Counted from the first letter of the stretch, positions 18,750 to 28,228 are shown. The stretch: DNA of 64,000 bases from Gemmatimonas groenlandica (GCF_013004105.1 NZ_CP053085.1:4898001-4962000), one strand, 5' to 3'. Translations and numbers: made by a program. Notes: generated by a model not told the origin, from the sequence alone.

Positions 18750-19789
18750 AATCGACCACCGTGCGTGCGCTCAGAGTCGTGGGCTTGGGCGCACTCGCGC
18801 TGGTGGCCATGCTGGTCGGTTGTGGCGCGCGCGCCGAACGGGATGCGCGACGCCAAGCGGCGGCCGATACCCCGCTTCGCGGTCGCATGGTGACTACGCA
18901 TGATCGACAGCAGCTACAGATCGATTGCCGTGGCGCGGGGGCGCCCACCGTCGTGCTCGAATCGGGTTTGGATAATCTTGGTTCGCTGAGTTGGCTCGCG
19001 GTACATGACACTCTCGCGCGCACCGCTCGAGTGTGCGCGTACAGTCGTTCGGGCATCATGTGGAGCCATACGGCCAGCACCGCGTTCGCCAGCCGCGACG
19101 CTGCGCGACAACTGCACGACGCGCTACGTGCCGCGGGGGAGATCCCGCCCTGGGTGATGGTCGGGCACTCCATCGGCGGGGCGTATGTGATGCGCTTCGC
19201 CGCGATGTACCCCGATGAAGTGAAAGGGCTGGTGCTGGTCGATCCATCGCATCCGGATCAGTTTGCGGCGTTCAAGGCCGTCACGGGAAAGTCCCTCGAG
19301 CCGTCGACCACGATTGTGCGTGTGGGGGCAGCGCTGGCGTGGACAGGACTTCTGCGCCTCCTGCCGCTGCAAAGCCCGCCGAACTGGCCGTTGGAACTCC
19401 GCGCTGCGTCGGCGGCCTTTCTGCCGACGTCCCTCGCTGCGCTTGGCGACGAGGCCGCAGCAATTCCGGCCACTCTGCGCGACGTACGGACGATTCGCGA
19501 TTTCGGCAGTCGGCCAATCGTCGTGCTCAGCGCGGCGAACCCGCAGTCTGTGGCGGCACTCGATGCGATGAGACTGTCGAAGGCCCAAGGTGATCGCTTG
19601 CTCCAGGTTCAACACCAGCTCCACGCCGAGCTTGCCGGCCTCTCGTGCCGCGGCCGTCATCAGATCGTGCCGGGAAGCTCCCATTTCATTCAGATCGATC
19701 GGCCCAATGCCGTGGTCAATGCCATTGTCGAGGTGGTCGAGGCGGTGCGTCAGGACGCAGACACGGTCCACCGGTGCGCTCGCGGATAG
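18746..19789 (+). CDS. alpha/beta-hydrolase lipoprotein
   Basis: A 347-residue alpha/beta hydrolase anchored as a lipoprotein: the N-terminus ends in the lipobox LVGC. The nucleophile is Ser142 in GHSIGG, with an acid candidate after LVLVDPS or in IVVLSAANP and the late His in PGSSHFIQID. The family includes esterases and haloalkane-type hydrolases; the substrate is not predictable. Its ATG overlaps the stop of the barrel gene, so an envelope role together with that protein is plausible. The frame is open far upstream but that part overlaps the barrel gene. Confidence 0.82.
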   Translation: MKSTTVRALRVVGLGALALVAMLVGCGARAERDARRQAAADTPLRGRMVTTHDRQQLQIDCRGAGAPTVVLESGLDNLGSLSWLAVHDTLARTARVCAYSRSGIMWSHTASTAFASRDAARQLHDALRAAGEIPPWVMVGHSIGGAYVMRFAAMYPDEVKGLVLVDPSHPDQFAAFKAVTGKSLEPSTTIVRVGAALAWTGLLRLLPLQSPPNWPLELRAASAAFLPTSLAALGDEAAAIPATLRDVRTIRDFGSRPIVVLSAANPQSVAALDAMRLSKAQGDRLLQVQHQLHAELAGLSCRGRHQIVPGSSHFIQIDRPNAVVNAIVEVVEAVRQDADTVHRCARG

Positions 19790-19794
19790 TCGAA

Positions 19795-19818
19795 TGGCCA
19801 CGTCGTGTGGACGTGGCC
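19795..19818. terminator. hairpin between convergent genes
   Basis: TGGCCACGTC and GACGTGGCC form a 9-base perfect stem with a 5-base loop, placed between the stop of the hydrolase and the stop of the FAD oxidoreductase on the other strand. No strong T-tract follows. A similar stem occurs at 30841-30865. Confidence 0.5.
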
Positions 19819-19884
19819 GTTGGTATGGGATCCGACGTCGGCGATCTTGGGCGAAGAGGCCGACTCTCCACAGGCGATGCCCAC

Positions 19885-20997
19885 CTACCGCAGCAGGGCG
19901 GCCTCGGTTCGGCGGGCGATGTGCTCGGCGATGAATTCGGCATCCGCCCCTACGCCGCCGATGAGTGACGAGTTCAATCGGTGCTGGAATCGCAATCCAA
20001 CGAAGTACAGCCCGGGAATGCCACTGAGCACGCCTCGCTCGTGCGTAATTCCCCCGGTGGCGTCGAAGCCGGGGAGATCGATCCAACGATAGTCCGCCTG
20101 GAAGCCGGTGCACCAGATGACCACACGCGGATCGAAGACCTCGTCTCCGCATACCGGAAGGCCACCGCGCGCTTCCGTCACACGGCCTACCCGCTGTACG
20201 TTCGCCGCGCGGAGATCGCGCTCCGAAATGCCGATACGCGCATCGCTGGTGCGCTCTGTGTTGGCGCGCATGCGTTGCCCTAACCGCGTCTGCACGCTCG
20301 AACGCGTGATGATGGGCCAGATCCAGTCGAAGATGTCGCGGCCCAGCAGTCGTCGCGGCATGTGCCCCGCGACGCTTCCGGCCAGCCAGACTTTCCGAAA
20401 GCGCGACAGCTCCATGGCGATCTGTGCACCCGAGTTCCCGGCGCCGACAACGAGCACGGGGCCGTCGGGCAGGGCGAACGGATTGCGGTACTCGCTCGAA
20501 TGCAGCTGGTGAATCGCATCCGACAGGTGTGCGCGCACATCCGGGATACACGGGATCTGCAGAGGCCCCGTAGCGACCACCACGTTGTCGGCTTCCAGCA
20601 GAGCCGTCCCGTCGTCGACCACAAGCTGAAAGCGCGTCCCACGCGCAGTGAGCGCGCGTACCCGCGAATCGAGCCGGACGGGCAGGTCGAAGCGCTCGGC
20701 GTACCGCTCCAGATAGTCGGCAACTTCGTCCTTGTCGGCCAGATGCGTCGGCGCCGCCGAAAACGGCATCGACGGTAGTCCACTGAATCGGGCCGGCGTG
20801 AACAGACGCAGGGAATCCCATCGTCGCCGCCAATTATCACCGACGCGTTTCTCATCGCTGAGGATGGCGAAATCGACGCCACGTTTGGCAAGCTGCATGC
20901 CGACCGCGAGGCCGGCCTGTCCGCCGCCGATGACGAGCGTTTCGTATCGCTCGACGCGCGTCGGTGTGACGGGCGCTGCGGATCGCGAAGAGGGCAT
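19885..20997 (-). CDS. CzcO-like flavin-dependent monooxygenase/oxidoreductase
   Basis: A 370-residue NAD(P)/FAD-dependent oxidoreductase of the flavin monooxygenase (CzcO) type. The FAD site VIGGGQAGLAVG is near residue 23, GDNWRRRWDSLRLFTP is the usual following motif, and a second Rossmann site VVGAGNSGAQIA binds NAD(P)H. ATGPLQIP and WCTGF are the other family marks. Members oxygenate small molecules, but this one has no pathway neighbours. It is transcribed toward the hydrolase and away from the AraC gene's promoter. Confidence 0.88.
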   Translation of the reverse strand: MPSSRSAAPVTPTRVERYETLVIGGGQAGLAVGMQLAKRGVDFAILSDEKRVGDNWRRRWDSLRLFTPARFSGLPSMPFSAAPTHLADKDEVADYLERYAERFDLPVRLDSRVRALTARGTRFQLVVDDGTALLEADNVVVATGPLQIPCIPDVRAHLSDAIHQLHSSEYRNPFALPDGPVLVVGAGNSGAQIAMELSRFRKVWLAGSVAGHMPRRLLGRDIFDWIWPIITRSSVQTRLGQRMRANTERTSDARIGISERDLRAANVQRVGRVTEARGGLPVCGDEVFDPRVVIWCTGFQADYRWIDLPGFDATGGITHERGVLSGIPGLYFVGLRFQHRLNSSLIGGVGADAEFIAEHIARRTEAALLR

Positions 20998-21105
20998 GGG
21001 AGGTCGAACCGGTGAAGGACATGAGTCTGCGTGTCGATGTGACGTGAACTCATGCTACCGATTCCCTCACGATGCGGATTGAACGCAGCGGCTGTCCTCT
21101 CGCTG

Positions 21106-21897
21106 CTAAAACCGCTCACTACCCGGCGAGGGTGTATTGATCTGCAACGCCGACGGCGGAAAGCCGAACATGCGGTGCGACGTACGGGTCAGATGCGCCG
21201 CGTCGGCAAAGCCGGCGGCGTGCGCGGCGGTGGAGAGTGACTCGCCACGCATGACGAGTTCCCAGGCCAGCAGGAATCGACGCCACAGCAGGTAGGGGCG
21301 CAGCGCTGTTCCCGTCTGCTCTACGAAGAGGTGCCGGAAACGGCTCGGAGAAAGACAGGCCACGTCGGCGACCTGCTCCAGCGTCAACGGCGCATCAAGG
21401 TGGCTCTTGATATATGCCACCGCGCGAAGGATGCGCTCGTCGGACACCACCGCTGCTCGGGCTCCATGGGTAAGCACGTCGATGGCGCGCTGCAGTGCGG
21501 TGACGGTGGGCGGGGCATTCCCATGGGCGAGCCATGTGTCGAAGAGGGCGGTCGATGCCGCCGTAAACGATTCGGCGGTAATCGGTGCGATGCCGCCGTC
21601 CAGGTAGCGCTCCACCAGTGCGCGTCCTTGAGGCGTTTCCGGTTCGACGAAGATGACGGCATCGTACGTCACGCCCGTCGCGTCCATCATGTGCGGCTGT
21701 CGGGAGGCAATGATGGCCGCCTGATACGCCGTCCATTCCGATTCTTCGTCGGGCCGGAAGCGGATTCCATATTCGGACCCGACGCCGATCTGAATCGCGT
21801 AGTGGGCGTGCATGGGCGTGATGCTGAGCGCCCGCCCGATGAGCGCACAGCCACCCTCCCAGGGAATGAAATCGCCGGCGCCGATCATCGCACTCAT
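21106..21897 (-). CDS. AraC family transcriptional regulator
   Basis: A 263-residue regulator with a variable N-terminal sensing half and an AraC-type double helix-turn-helix at about 160-255 (TLEQVADVACLSPSRFRHLFVEQTG and LSTAAHAAGFADAAHLTRTSHRMFG). It is divergent from the DJ-1/PfpI-like gene with a 173-base gap, a layout usual for a regulator and its target; the target assignment is inference. The inducer is unknown. Confidence 0.87.
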   Translation of the reverse strand: MSAMIGAGDFIPWEGGCALIGRALSITPMHAHYAIQIGVGSEYGIRFRPDEESEWTAYQAAIIASRQPHMMDATGVTYDAVIFVEPETPQGRALVERYLDGGIAPITAESFTAASTALFDTWLAHGNAPPTVTALQRAIDVLTHGARAAVVSDERILRAVAYIKSHLDAPLTLEQVADVACLSPSRFRHLFVEQTGTALRPYLLWRRFLLAWELVMRGESLSTAAHAAGFADAAHLTRTSHRMFGFPPSALQINTPSPGSERF

Positions 21898-22070
21898 ATG
21901 GTCTGCTCGTGATGAGGTCCGAACATCTTATCATCTGCTGCCCCGCTCGGCGAATGCGAGGTGCCGACCGATCCTCGCGGCAACAATAGCCCGTCTATTC
22001 AAGCTCCCGCAGCGCCGGCGTCCATAGACTGGAGGATGCGCAGTCGCCTCCCTTCACCAGCGAGAGCTTT

Positions 22071-22766
22071 GTGAATTCAGCGTGGAAGCCAGTAGACGTC
22101 GGGATCCTGCTCTTCGATGGGGTTACCCAACTCGATCTCACGGGACCATACGAGGTGTTTTCCCGAATGCCGAATACCCACGTTCACCTCATCGCGGCGA
22201 GTTTGGCTCCGGTGCGAACGGAGTGGGGTCTGCGCATCTCGCCGGACACGACCCTCGAAGACGCCCCGCGGCTCGACCTGCTCTGTGTGCCCGGCGGTTG
22301 GGGCGTGGACGACTGCCTCGAGGACGAGCGCATCCTTGGCTTCCTCCGCGCGCGAGCCGTGGACGCGAGATATGTCACATCCGTCTGCAGCGGAGCATTG
22401 CTGCTCGGCGCTGCGGGCCTGCTGCGCGGCTATCGCGCCACCACACATTGGATGTCGCTCGATCTGCTCGCATCGTTCGGTGCCGAGCCTGTGCACGATC
22501 GAGTGGTCCGCGATCGTAATCGGATCACCGGAGGGGGGGTGACGGCTGGCATCGACTTCGCCCTCCTGGTGGCGTCGGAGCTGTTCGGCGTCTCGGTCGC
22601 GCAAAGCATCCAACTCGCGATCGAATATTGTCCCGACCCTCCGTTCGACAGCGGGTCGCCGCAGCACGCGCCTGCCGACATTGTTCGCGCCCTGCTCGAG
22701 CGGAGCGCCGGCAAGCTGAATCGCCGTCGTGACACTGTCGCGCGGGCGTCCGCCCGCATCCCGTAG
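22071..22766 (+). CDS. DJ-1/PfpI family protein, isonitrile hydratase-like
   Basis: A 231-residue DJ-1/PfpI (class I glutaminase-like) protein. The nucleophile elbow is VCSGALLLG with Cys106, followed by the LLRGYRATTHW segment seen in isonitrile hydratases (InhA) and in the sensor half of GATase1-AraC regulators, and GGVTAGIDFAL. There is no helix-turn-helix at the C-terminus, so it is a stand-alone enzyme. It starts with GTG after a GAGAG site and lies divergent from an AraC regulator. The exact reaction is not certain. Confidence 0.82.
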   Translation: MNSAWKPVDVGILLFDGVTQLDLTGPYEVFSRMPNTHVHLIAASLAPVRTEWGLRISPDTTLEDAPRLDLLCVPGGWGVDDCLEDERILGFLRARAVDARYVTSVCSGALLLGAAGLLRGYRATTHWMSLDLLASFGAEPVHDRVVRDRNRITGGGVTAGIDFALLVASELFGVSVAQSIQLAIEYCPDPPFDSGSPQHAPADIVRALLERSAGKLNRRRDTVARASARIP

Positions 22767-22801
22767 CAATTCACCACATATCAACCGCACGGAGAGGAAT
22801 T

Positions 22802-23230
22802 ATGGGGATCATTATCGGCGTAGGTCTGGCCTGCGCCATCGGACTACTCGCCAGTCGATTCGGCGTTGACCGCGACCTCAGCTTCTATCCTGTCGTGGCG
22901 ATGATCGTGGCATCGTACTATGTGTTGTTCGCGCTGATGGGCGCGCCTACCGAGGTCGTCGCAGTCGAGCTGCTGATCGGGGCGATGTTTCTCGTCGCGG
23001 CTGCATGGGGATTCGCGCGGTCACTCTGGCTGGTGGTCGGCGCGCTCGCGCTCCACGGACTGCTCGATATTGGCCATGGCAGCATCATCGACAATCCCGG
23101 AGTTCCCGCGTGGTGGCCCGCGTTCTGTTCGACGTACGACGTGACGGCGGCGGCGTACTTGGCCTGGCGCATCACCACGCGCAGGATTCGCGCCCGCAGG
23201 TCGTTGCCGGAAGTGCTGGCCATAGCCTGA
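22802..23230 (+). CDS. small integral membrane protein
   Basis: A 142-residue protein with four predicted membrane helices (for example IIIGVGLACAIGLLA, VVAMIVASYYVLFALMG, VELLIGAMFLVAAAWGF and SLWLVVGALALHGLLDIGH) and a basic tail. I do not recognise the family. A GGAGAGG lies just before the ATG. It follows the DJ-1-like gene by 35 bases in the same direction and may be co-transcribed with it. Confidence 0.7.
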   Translation: MGIIIGVGLACAIGLLASRFGVDRDLSFYPVVAMIVASYYVLFALMGAPTEVVAVELLIGAMFLVAAAWGFARSLWLVVGALALHGLLDIGHGSIIDNPGVPAWWPAFCSTYDVTAAAYLAWRITTRRIRARRSLPEVLAIA

Positions 23231-23278
23231 ATGGTGCGACGTAGGGACGCTGTCACCCAGCTGACGGCTCCAGTACAA

Positions 23279-23308
23279 ACGGGGCGCGACTTTCGAGTCG
23301 TGCCCCGT
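23279..23308 (+). terminator. 13-base stem with TTCG tetraloop
   Basis: Two 13-base arms, one mismatch, close over a TTCG loop about 50 bases after the membrane-protein stop. The stable stem and UUCG loop fit a transcription terminator for the DJ-1/membrane-protein unit, though no long T-run follows. Confidence 0.6.
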
Positions 23309-23495
23309 CTGTGCGTAGCGCACCGACGACGGAGCGTGATGCCACGATAGCCTCTGCGTTCAACGACGCAGCCTTTCCGTTCAAGGATGCTCGCCTCGCG
23401 AGCGGTAGACTCGGCATGTGAGCCCGACGCGTGATGACGTGCGCGGTACGGGACTCGATTCACTGCACCTGTCCCGCTACCGTCACGAGGCTTTC

Positions 23496-24716
23496 ATGGG
23501 CTTTACCATGCACCCGCTCCGCGTCACCCCGGCTGCCGTCGGCCTTACTTCGCACCGCGCGTCACCGCCACGCGTGTGGCGACGCTCAGCGGAGCTCGGC
23601 GAACTCGCGTGGCGCATGCTCTTCGATGCGCCGGTGAAAAGTCTGGGCACCCTGATCGGGGTCATTGTGTCGGTGTTTCTCATGGCACAGCAGCTTTCGC
23701 TGCTCACCGGAATTCTCGGCCGCGTCACGTCGTTCATCGACAACACCGGCGTTGACATCTGGGTCGTCTCGCCCGCCACCGAAAGCACCGACGCTACGGG
23801 CAGCCTGCCGGCGAGCAAGGTGGCGGCCGTGGCGGGGACCGCAGGCGTCGCGTGGGCAGCACCGATTGTTCAGGGACTGGGTCGCGTCACGCGTCCCGAT
23901 GGTGTGCAGGAGAACGTGAAGGTGCTCGGCGTCGAGGCACCGCGCTACGCGGGACTCCCGCGCACCCTGGCGGGCGGCACCACCATCGCTGCGCTGCGCG
24001 GCTCCGGCCGCATCCTGCTCAACTGGGTCGATCGACCCACGTTCGCGGACGCGCGCGTCGGTGACCGCATCGAGATCAACGGTCGTGCGAGCGTCGTCTC
24101 GGGGTTCTTCGCCAGCGTCAATCCGCACAATCCGTTCTACTACGTCTTCGCGAATCTCGACGACGCTCGATCGCTCACCAGCTTTCCGCTCGATCGCGTC
24201 ACCTACGTCGCCGTCGGGCTCGCGCCAGGCGCACACGCGGACGAGGTGAAGAACCGTCTGCAGGCGCGCGTGCCTGAAGTGCTGGTGCGCACGCGCGACG
24301 AGATGCGCGAGATGGAAAAGCGCTTCTTCCTCGTGCGCACGCCTGTCGGTGTGCTGTTCGGTCTCGGGACGGCTGTCGCGGCGCTCATCGGGGCGGCCAT
24401 TGTCGCCGTCACGCTGTATTCGACCGCAGTGGATCGCTCGCGCGACTACGGAACGTTGAAGGCCATCGGCGCCCGACGCGCCGAGATCGTGCAGCTGTTG
24501 CTGATGCAGGCGTGGCTCTTTTGCGCCGCCGGGTATCTGATCGGTATGGGCGCCTTCTTCGCGATGCGCGCCACGTTTACTGAACTCGCGATGGCGGCAT
24601 CACCGCATCTTGTGTTCGGTGTGGGTATCGGCGCGTTCGTCGCGTGTACGCTGGCATCGCTCGTCGCGGTCCGCCGCGTCCTGAGTGTCGATCCCGCCAT
24701 CGTCTTCCGCGGATAG
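23496..24716 (+). CDS. DevC/FtsX-type ABC transporter permease
   Basis: An ABC exporter permease of the MacB/DevC family (about 406 residues): one helix near the start (LGTLIGVIVSVFLMAQQ), a large extracytoplasmic domain, then three C-terminal helices including GVLFGLGTAVAALIGAAIVAVTLY with the DYGTLKAIGA coupling motif. I prefer ATG 23496, which has an upstream GAGG; an in-frame GTG at 23418 would add 26 residues. It is the first gene of a four-gene exporter operon with its ATPase, membrane fusion protein and outer-membrane channel. Confidence 0.88.
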   Translation: MGFTMHPLRVTPAAVGLTSHRASPPRVWRRSAELGELAWRMLFDAPVKSLGTLIGVIVSVFLMAQQLSLLTGILGRVTSFIDNTGVDIWVVSPATESTDATGSLPASKVAAVAGTAGVAWAAPIVQGLGRVTRPDGVQENVKVLGVEAPRYAGLPRTLAGGTTIAALRGSGRILLNWVDRPTFADARVGDRIEINGRASVVSGFFASVNPHNPFYYVFANLDDARSLTSFPLDRVTYVAVGLAPGAHADEVKNRLQARVPEVLVRTRDEMREMEKRFFLVRTPVGVLFGLGTAVAALIGAAIVAVTLYSTAVDRSRDYGTLKAIGARRAEIVQLLLMQAWLFCAAGYLIGMGAFFAMRATFTELAMAASPHLVFGVGIGAFVACTLASLVAVRRVLSVDPAIVFRG

Positions 24717-24720
24717 CCCG

Positions 24721-25464
24721 ATGACAACCCATTCCCGCACGATCGCCCTCGAGGGGCGTGGCCTGACGAAGGTGTTCGGCGCCGGTGAACTCGCGGTTAC
24801 GGCATTGCATCCCACCGATATCGCCGTGCACGAAGGCGAGGTGCTCGTCATCATGGGACCGTCTGGCAGCGGCAAGACCACGCTCCTCAGTATGCTCGGC
24901 CTGGTGCTGAGCCCGAGCGGTGGAGAGGTCCGGCTCGGCGGCGACAACGTCACACACGCGTCGGCCGATGCACTCGCGCTGATTCGCCGCCAGCGCCTTG
25001 GATTCGTGTTTCAGCAGTTCAATCTCCTGCCGAGTCTCTCCGCGCTCGAGAACGCGGCCGTACCGCTGCTGCTTGCGGGCGTTCCGCGCCGCGAGCGCCT
25101 CGCGCGCGCCGCTGATGCACTGGCGTTGGTGGGGGTGAGCGCGCGCGCGTCGCACCGGCCTCGGCTCCTGTCGGGCGGCCAACAGCAACGCGTGGCGATC
25201 GCACGGGCGCTGGTCGCCGGTGCTCCGGTACTGCTCTGTGACGAGCCAACCGCGTCGCTCGATGGGGAGACCGGCCGCGGCATTCTCGCCGCGCTTCGGG
25301 AACTCGCCGATCGCGAGAGGCGTGCTGTGGTGATCGTGACCCACGATGACCGCGTGCGCGCCATCGCTGACCGCTTTGTCCACGTCGTAGATGGCCGCGT
25401 CACCTCCGACGACGGCTCCATCCATCACGTCTCTTCGACCCACTCAGAGGTGCAGCATGACTGA
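24721..25464 (+). CDS. DevA/LolD-type ABC transporter ATPase
   Basis: A 247-residue ATP-binding subunit. Walker A GPSGSGKTT, Q-loop FVFQQFNLLPS, signature LLSGGQQQRVAIARAL, Walker B VLLCDEPTASLD and H-loop VTHDD are all intact. It lies 4 bases after the permease stop, and its end overlaps the membrane fusion gene by 8 bases. It powers the exporter built by the neighbouring genes. Confidence 0.92.
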   Translation: MTTHSRTIALEGRGLTKVFGAGELAVTALHPTDIAVHEGEVLVIMGPSGSGKTTLLSMLGLVLSPSGGEVRLGGDNVTHASADALALIRRQRLGFVFQQFNLLPSLSALENAAVPLLLAGVPRRERLARAADALALVGVSARASHRPRLLSGGQQQRVAIARALVAGAPVLLCDEPTASLDGETGRGILAALRELADRERRAVVIVTHDDRVRAIADRFVHVVDGRVTSDDGSIHHVSSTHSEVQHD

Positions 25465-26608
25465 TATGACACGCGCGCGCGACACGCGCCGCCAGATCTC
25501 CATCGCGCGGACCGTATGCGCCGCGATCCTGCTCGTCTCGATGGCCGCCTGCGGACTTCACGACCGGCCGAAAGTGGAGCGGAGATCAGCGGACAACGTG
25601 CGCAACGCTCCCCCACTCGCGACCACAGCGGGCGGGCTGTCCACCGACAGTAATAGTGCAGCGCCTGTCGTCGCTCCCGGCGTCGTGGAGCCGTGGGACG
25701 CGCAGGTCGAGCTGGCGGCTCAGGAACCCGGCTGGATCGATAGCATCCTCGTGCGGGAGGGCGAGGAGATTCGCGCCGGACAGCTGCTGGCCGTGCTGGC
25801 GGATGCCGCACAGCGTCATGGGGTCGATGCGGCACGGGCGGATCTTGCCGAGGCCGAAGCGGTGCGCGCCAAACAGGCACGTGGTGCGACGGCGGAAGAG
25901 TTGCAGCAGGGGGAAGCGGATCGCCTGGCCGCGCGGTCGCGGGCCGTCTTTGCAAAGTCGAATGCGGCCCGCCTTGGCAAGCTACGGGCGACGTCTGGCA
26001 CGTCGGTCAATGAAATCGAGCGAGTCGAGGCAGAGGCAGCCGCGCAGGGGGCGCTGGCCGAACACGCCGATGCACGGCTCCAGGAGCTTCGCCGTGGTGC
26101 ACGCCGCGAGGACCGTGACGCCGCGGCCGCGCGGGTTGATGCGGCGCGCGCCCGACTCGCCATGGCGACGAGCGCGCTCGCTCGGCGACGTGTGCATGCG
26201 CCACGCGCCGGCACGGTGCTGCTCAGTCGCTTCCATGCCGGTGAGTATTACGATCCCCACGTCGCCCCACTGTTCGCGTTGGGCGACCTCACTCGATTGC
26301 AGGTGCGGCTCGAACTCGACGAGATCGACGGGCAGGACATACGTGTTGGTGCGCGCACGTCAGTTGTCTCCGATGCCGGTGCACCGCTGGCGACCGGGAC
26401 GATTGTCCGGCTCGCGCCGCGCATGGGTCGCCGCGCGCTGACACTCGAGTCGCCGACCGCCCGCGCTGATGTTCGCATCCGTGAAGTCTTCGTGGATGTG
26501 CCGGCATCGCCTGCCCTCGTTCCGGGTCAGCGGGTGTGGGGATACACGCCACGCGCACGCCGCGTGATCCCGTCATCCGCGACGGCCTCAGTCGGGCCGC
26601 GCTCATGA
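25457..26608 (+). CDS. HlyD/DevB-like membrane fusion lipoprotein
   Basis: Periplasmic adaptor of a tripartite exporter (383 residues). The N-terminus carries a lipobox SMAAC, followed by a biotinyl-lipoyl half-motif (EPGWIDSILVREGEEIRAGQLLAVL), a long Ala/Arg/Glu-rich coiled coil at about 120-230, the second half (RRVHAPRAGTVLL) and a beta-barrel part. It overlaps the ATPase gene by 8 bases and the TolC gene by ATGA, so the set is tightly coupled. The cargo is unknown; DevBCA homologues export glycolipids and MacAB homologues export peptides or lipoproteins. Confidence 0.88.
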   Translation: MTDMTRARDTRRQISIARTVCAAILLVSMAACGLHDRPKVERRSADNVRNAPPLATTAGGLSTDSNSAAPVVAPGVVEPWDAQVELAAQEPGWIDSILVREGEEIRAGQLLAVLADAAQRHGVDAARADLAEAEAVRAKQARGATAEELQQGEADRLAARSRAVFAKSNAARLGKLRATSGTSVNEIERVEAEAAAQGALAEHADARLQELRRGARREDRDAAAARVDAARARLAMATSALARRRVHAPRAGTVLLSRFHAGEYYDPHVAPLFALGDLTRLQVRLELDEIDGQDIRVGARTSVVSDAGAPLATGTIVRLAPRMGRRALTLESPTARADVRIREVFVDVPASPALVPGQRVWGYTPRARRVIPSSATASVGPRS

Positions 26609-28059
26609 GCCCCCTCGTGCTGCGCTCACGAGGCGCTCGGCTCCGCAGGGGGGCAACGGCAGCAGTGTGCGTCGTCCTGGCCGAACTTGTCACGGTCATC
26701 ATCCCGACGCCCATCTCCGCGCAATCCATGGCGAAGGCGATGGGGGACGCCCAGGCGCCCGTGGCGCTCACGATGGATATGGTGGTACGGCGCGCGGTCG
26801 CGCAGAGTGCCGCCGTGGCAGTGGCGCAGCAGCAGGTCTCCGCGGCCGGCGCTCGCGTGAAGCAGGCGCGCTCGGCGCTGCTGCCTCAGGTGAACGCGTC
26901 GGCGGTGCGATCACAATGGACGAGGAACAGCGCCGAGTTCGGGTTCGTCATGCGCGACGCAGGCGGCCAGCCCCTGCTGAATCCGCCCGGCGAGATCCTC
27001 GGCCCGATTCGCGCTCTCGATGTGCGCGCGACCATCACGCAGCCACTGCTCGATCCCGCGGCAATCGCCCAGGTCCGTGCGGCCCAATCAGCGCAGGTCA
27101 CAGCCGAAGCCGCGACCGGCGCTGCGACGAGCAAGGCTGCCACGGCGGCGGCTCACGCGTTCATCAGCGTCCTGCGCTCGGCAGCGCAGCTCTCCGCGAT
27201 CACGGAGGACTCGAGCATGGCGGCGGAGCTTGCCGCCGATGCCGCACGCCGACAGGCGGCCGGTCTCGCGATCGCGCTTGATGTCACACGGGCGGATGCG
27301 CAGGTCGTGGGAACACGAGCGGCTCTCGTGGCAGCGCGGGCACAACGTGCGCGGGCGGATTTGAACCTGAAGCGTGCGATGGGACTCGCCGTTGACGCGA
27401 CTCTCGTACTCGCCGATTCCCTCGGCGCCTTCGCGCGCTCCGGCGACGAACCTTCAGGCATACCGACGGCAGCGGACAGCGACAGGCTGCGCCTCGCGGT
27501 CGCGAGTGCACTGCGAACGCGCGACGATATGCGGAGCGCCGACGCCCAGGTGACGGCTGCCAGGCGGGTGCGAAGCGCCTTGCGCGCAGAGTATCTCCCC
27601 ACGCTCTCCGTGGTCGCCGATCGCGGCGCGCTGGGCACGACGCGGAACCGCCTGCTGCCCACCTACAGCTGGGGCGTTCAGCTCTCCGTTCCCATCTTCG
27701 ACGGGTTGCGCCGCCTCCGTCGGGTCGACGAGCAGGAGGCGCTGCTCCAGATCACCGCCATCATACGACGTGACCTGGAGGAGCAGGTGGAGCTCGAGGT
27801 ACGTGAGGCACGGCTTGCGGAGGCGACGGCGCAGGCTGCGGTCGAAGCGGCAAATGAGCGACTGACACTCGCCGTACGCGAGCTCGATCAAACGCTCGAC
27901 CGCTTCAAGGCGGGCGTAGTCGGAAATGCCGAAGTGATCACGGCCCAAGCGTCGCTCTCGGCCGCGCGCGTGCAGCGCATCGAGCGCCTCGCCGAGATGG
28001 CGGCGGCGCGCATCGACGCGCGGTATGCGCGGGGCGAGCCGCAGGGGAGTCGCAACTGA
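26605..28059 (+). CDS. TolC family outer-membrane channel
   Basis: Outer-membrane efflux channel (484 residues from this start) of the TolC/OEP family. After a signal peptide (to about PISAQS) come two similar halves of long helices: VAVAQQQVSAAGARVKQARSALLPQV in the first and RVRSALRAEYLPTLSVVADRG in the second, with WGVQLSVPIFDGLRR as the typical strand before the last helices. The ATG overlaps the adaptor stop (ATGA); an in-frame start at 26536 would overlap that gene by 73 bases. It completes the exporter operon. Confidence 0.88.
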   Translation: MSPLVLRSRGARLRRGATAAVCVVLAELVTVIIPTPISAQSMAKAMGDAQAPVALTMDMVVRRAVAQSAAVAVAQQQVSAAGARVKQARSALLPQVNASAVRSQWTRNSAEFGFVMRDAGGQPLLNPPGEILGPIRALDVRATITQPLLDPAAIAQVRAAQSAQVTAEAATGAATSKAATAAAHAFISVLRSAAQLSAITEDSSMAAELAADAARRQAAGLAIALDVTRADAQVVGTRAALVAARAQRARADLNLKRAMGLAVDATLVLADSLGAFARSGDEPSGIPTAADSDRLRLAVASALRTRDDMRSADAQVTAARRVRSALRAEYLPTLSVVADRGALGTTRNRLLPTYSWGVQLSVPIFDGLRRLRRVDEQEALLQITAIIRRDLEEQVELEVREARLAEATAQAAVEAANERLTLAVRELDQTLDRFKAGVVGNAEVITAQASLSAARVQRIERLAEMAAARIDARYARGEPQGSRN

Positions 28060-28108
28060 CGTCGTATCAGGGGTTGTCGGCGTGACCGCCATGCGCGACG
28101 CCTTCGGG

Positions 28109-28130
28109 GGCGCAGACTTATGTCTGCGCC
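28109..28130 (+). terminator. hairpin after exporter operon
   Basis: GGCGCAGAC and GTCTGCGCC form a perfect 9-base stem over a TTAT loop, 50 bases after the TolC stop, followed by TCTTG. Its place suggests the terminator of the exporter operon. Confidence 0.6.
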
Positions 28131-28228
28131 TCTTGCGACATTCAACGTGAGCGACCCACGGTGGTTATCACCGCCGAACGCGATGTCGTACGTGCAATCC
28201 ACTGAGATCCCTCTCACTCGCCTGCAAT

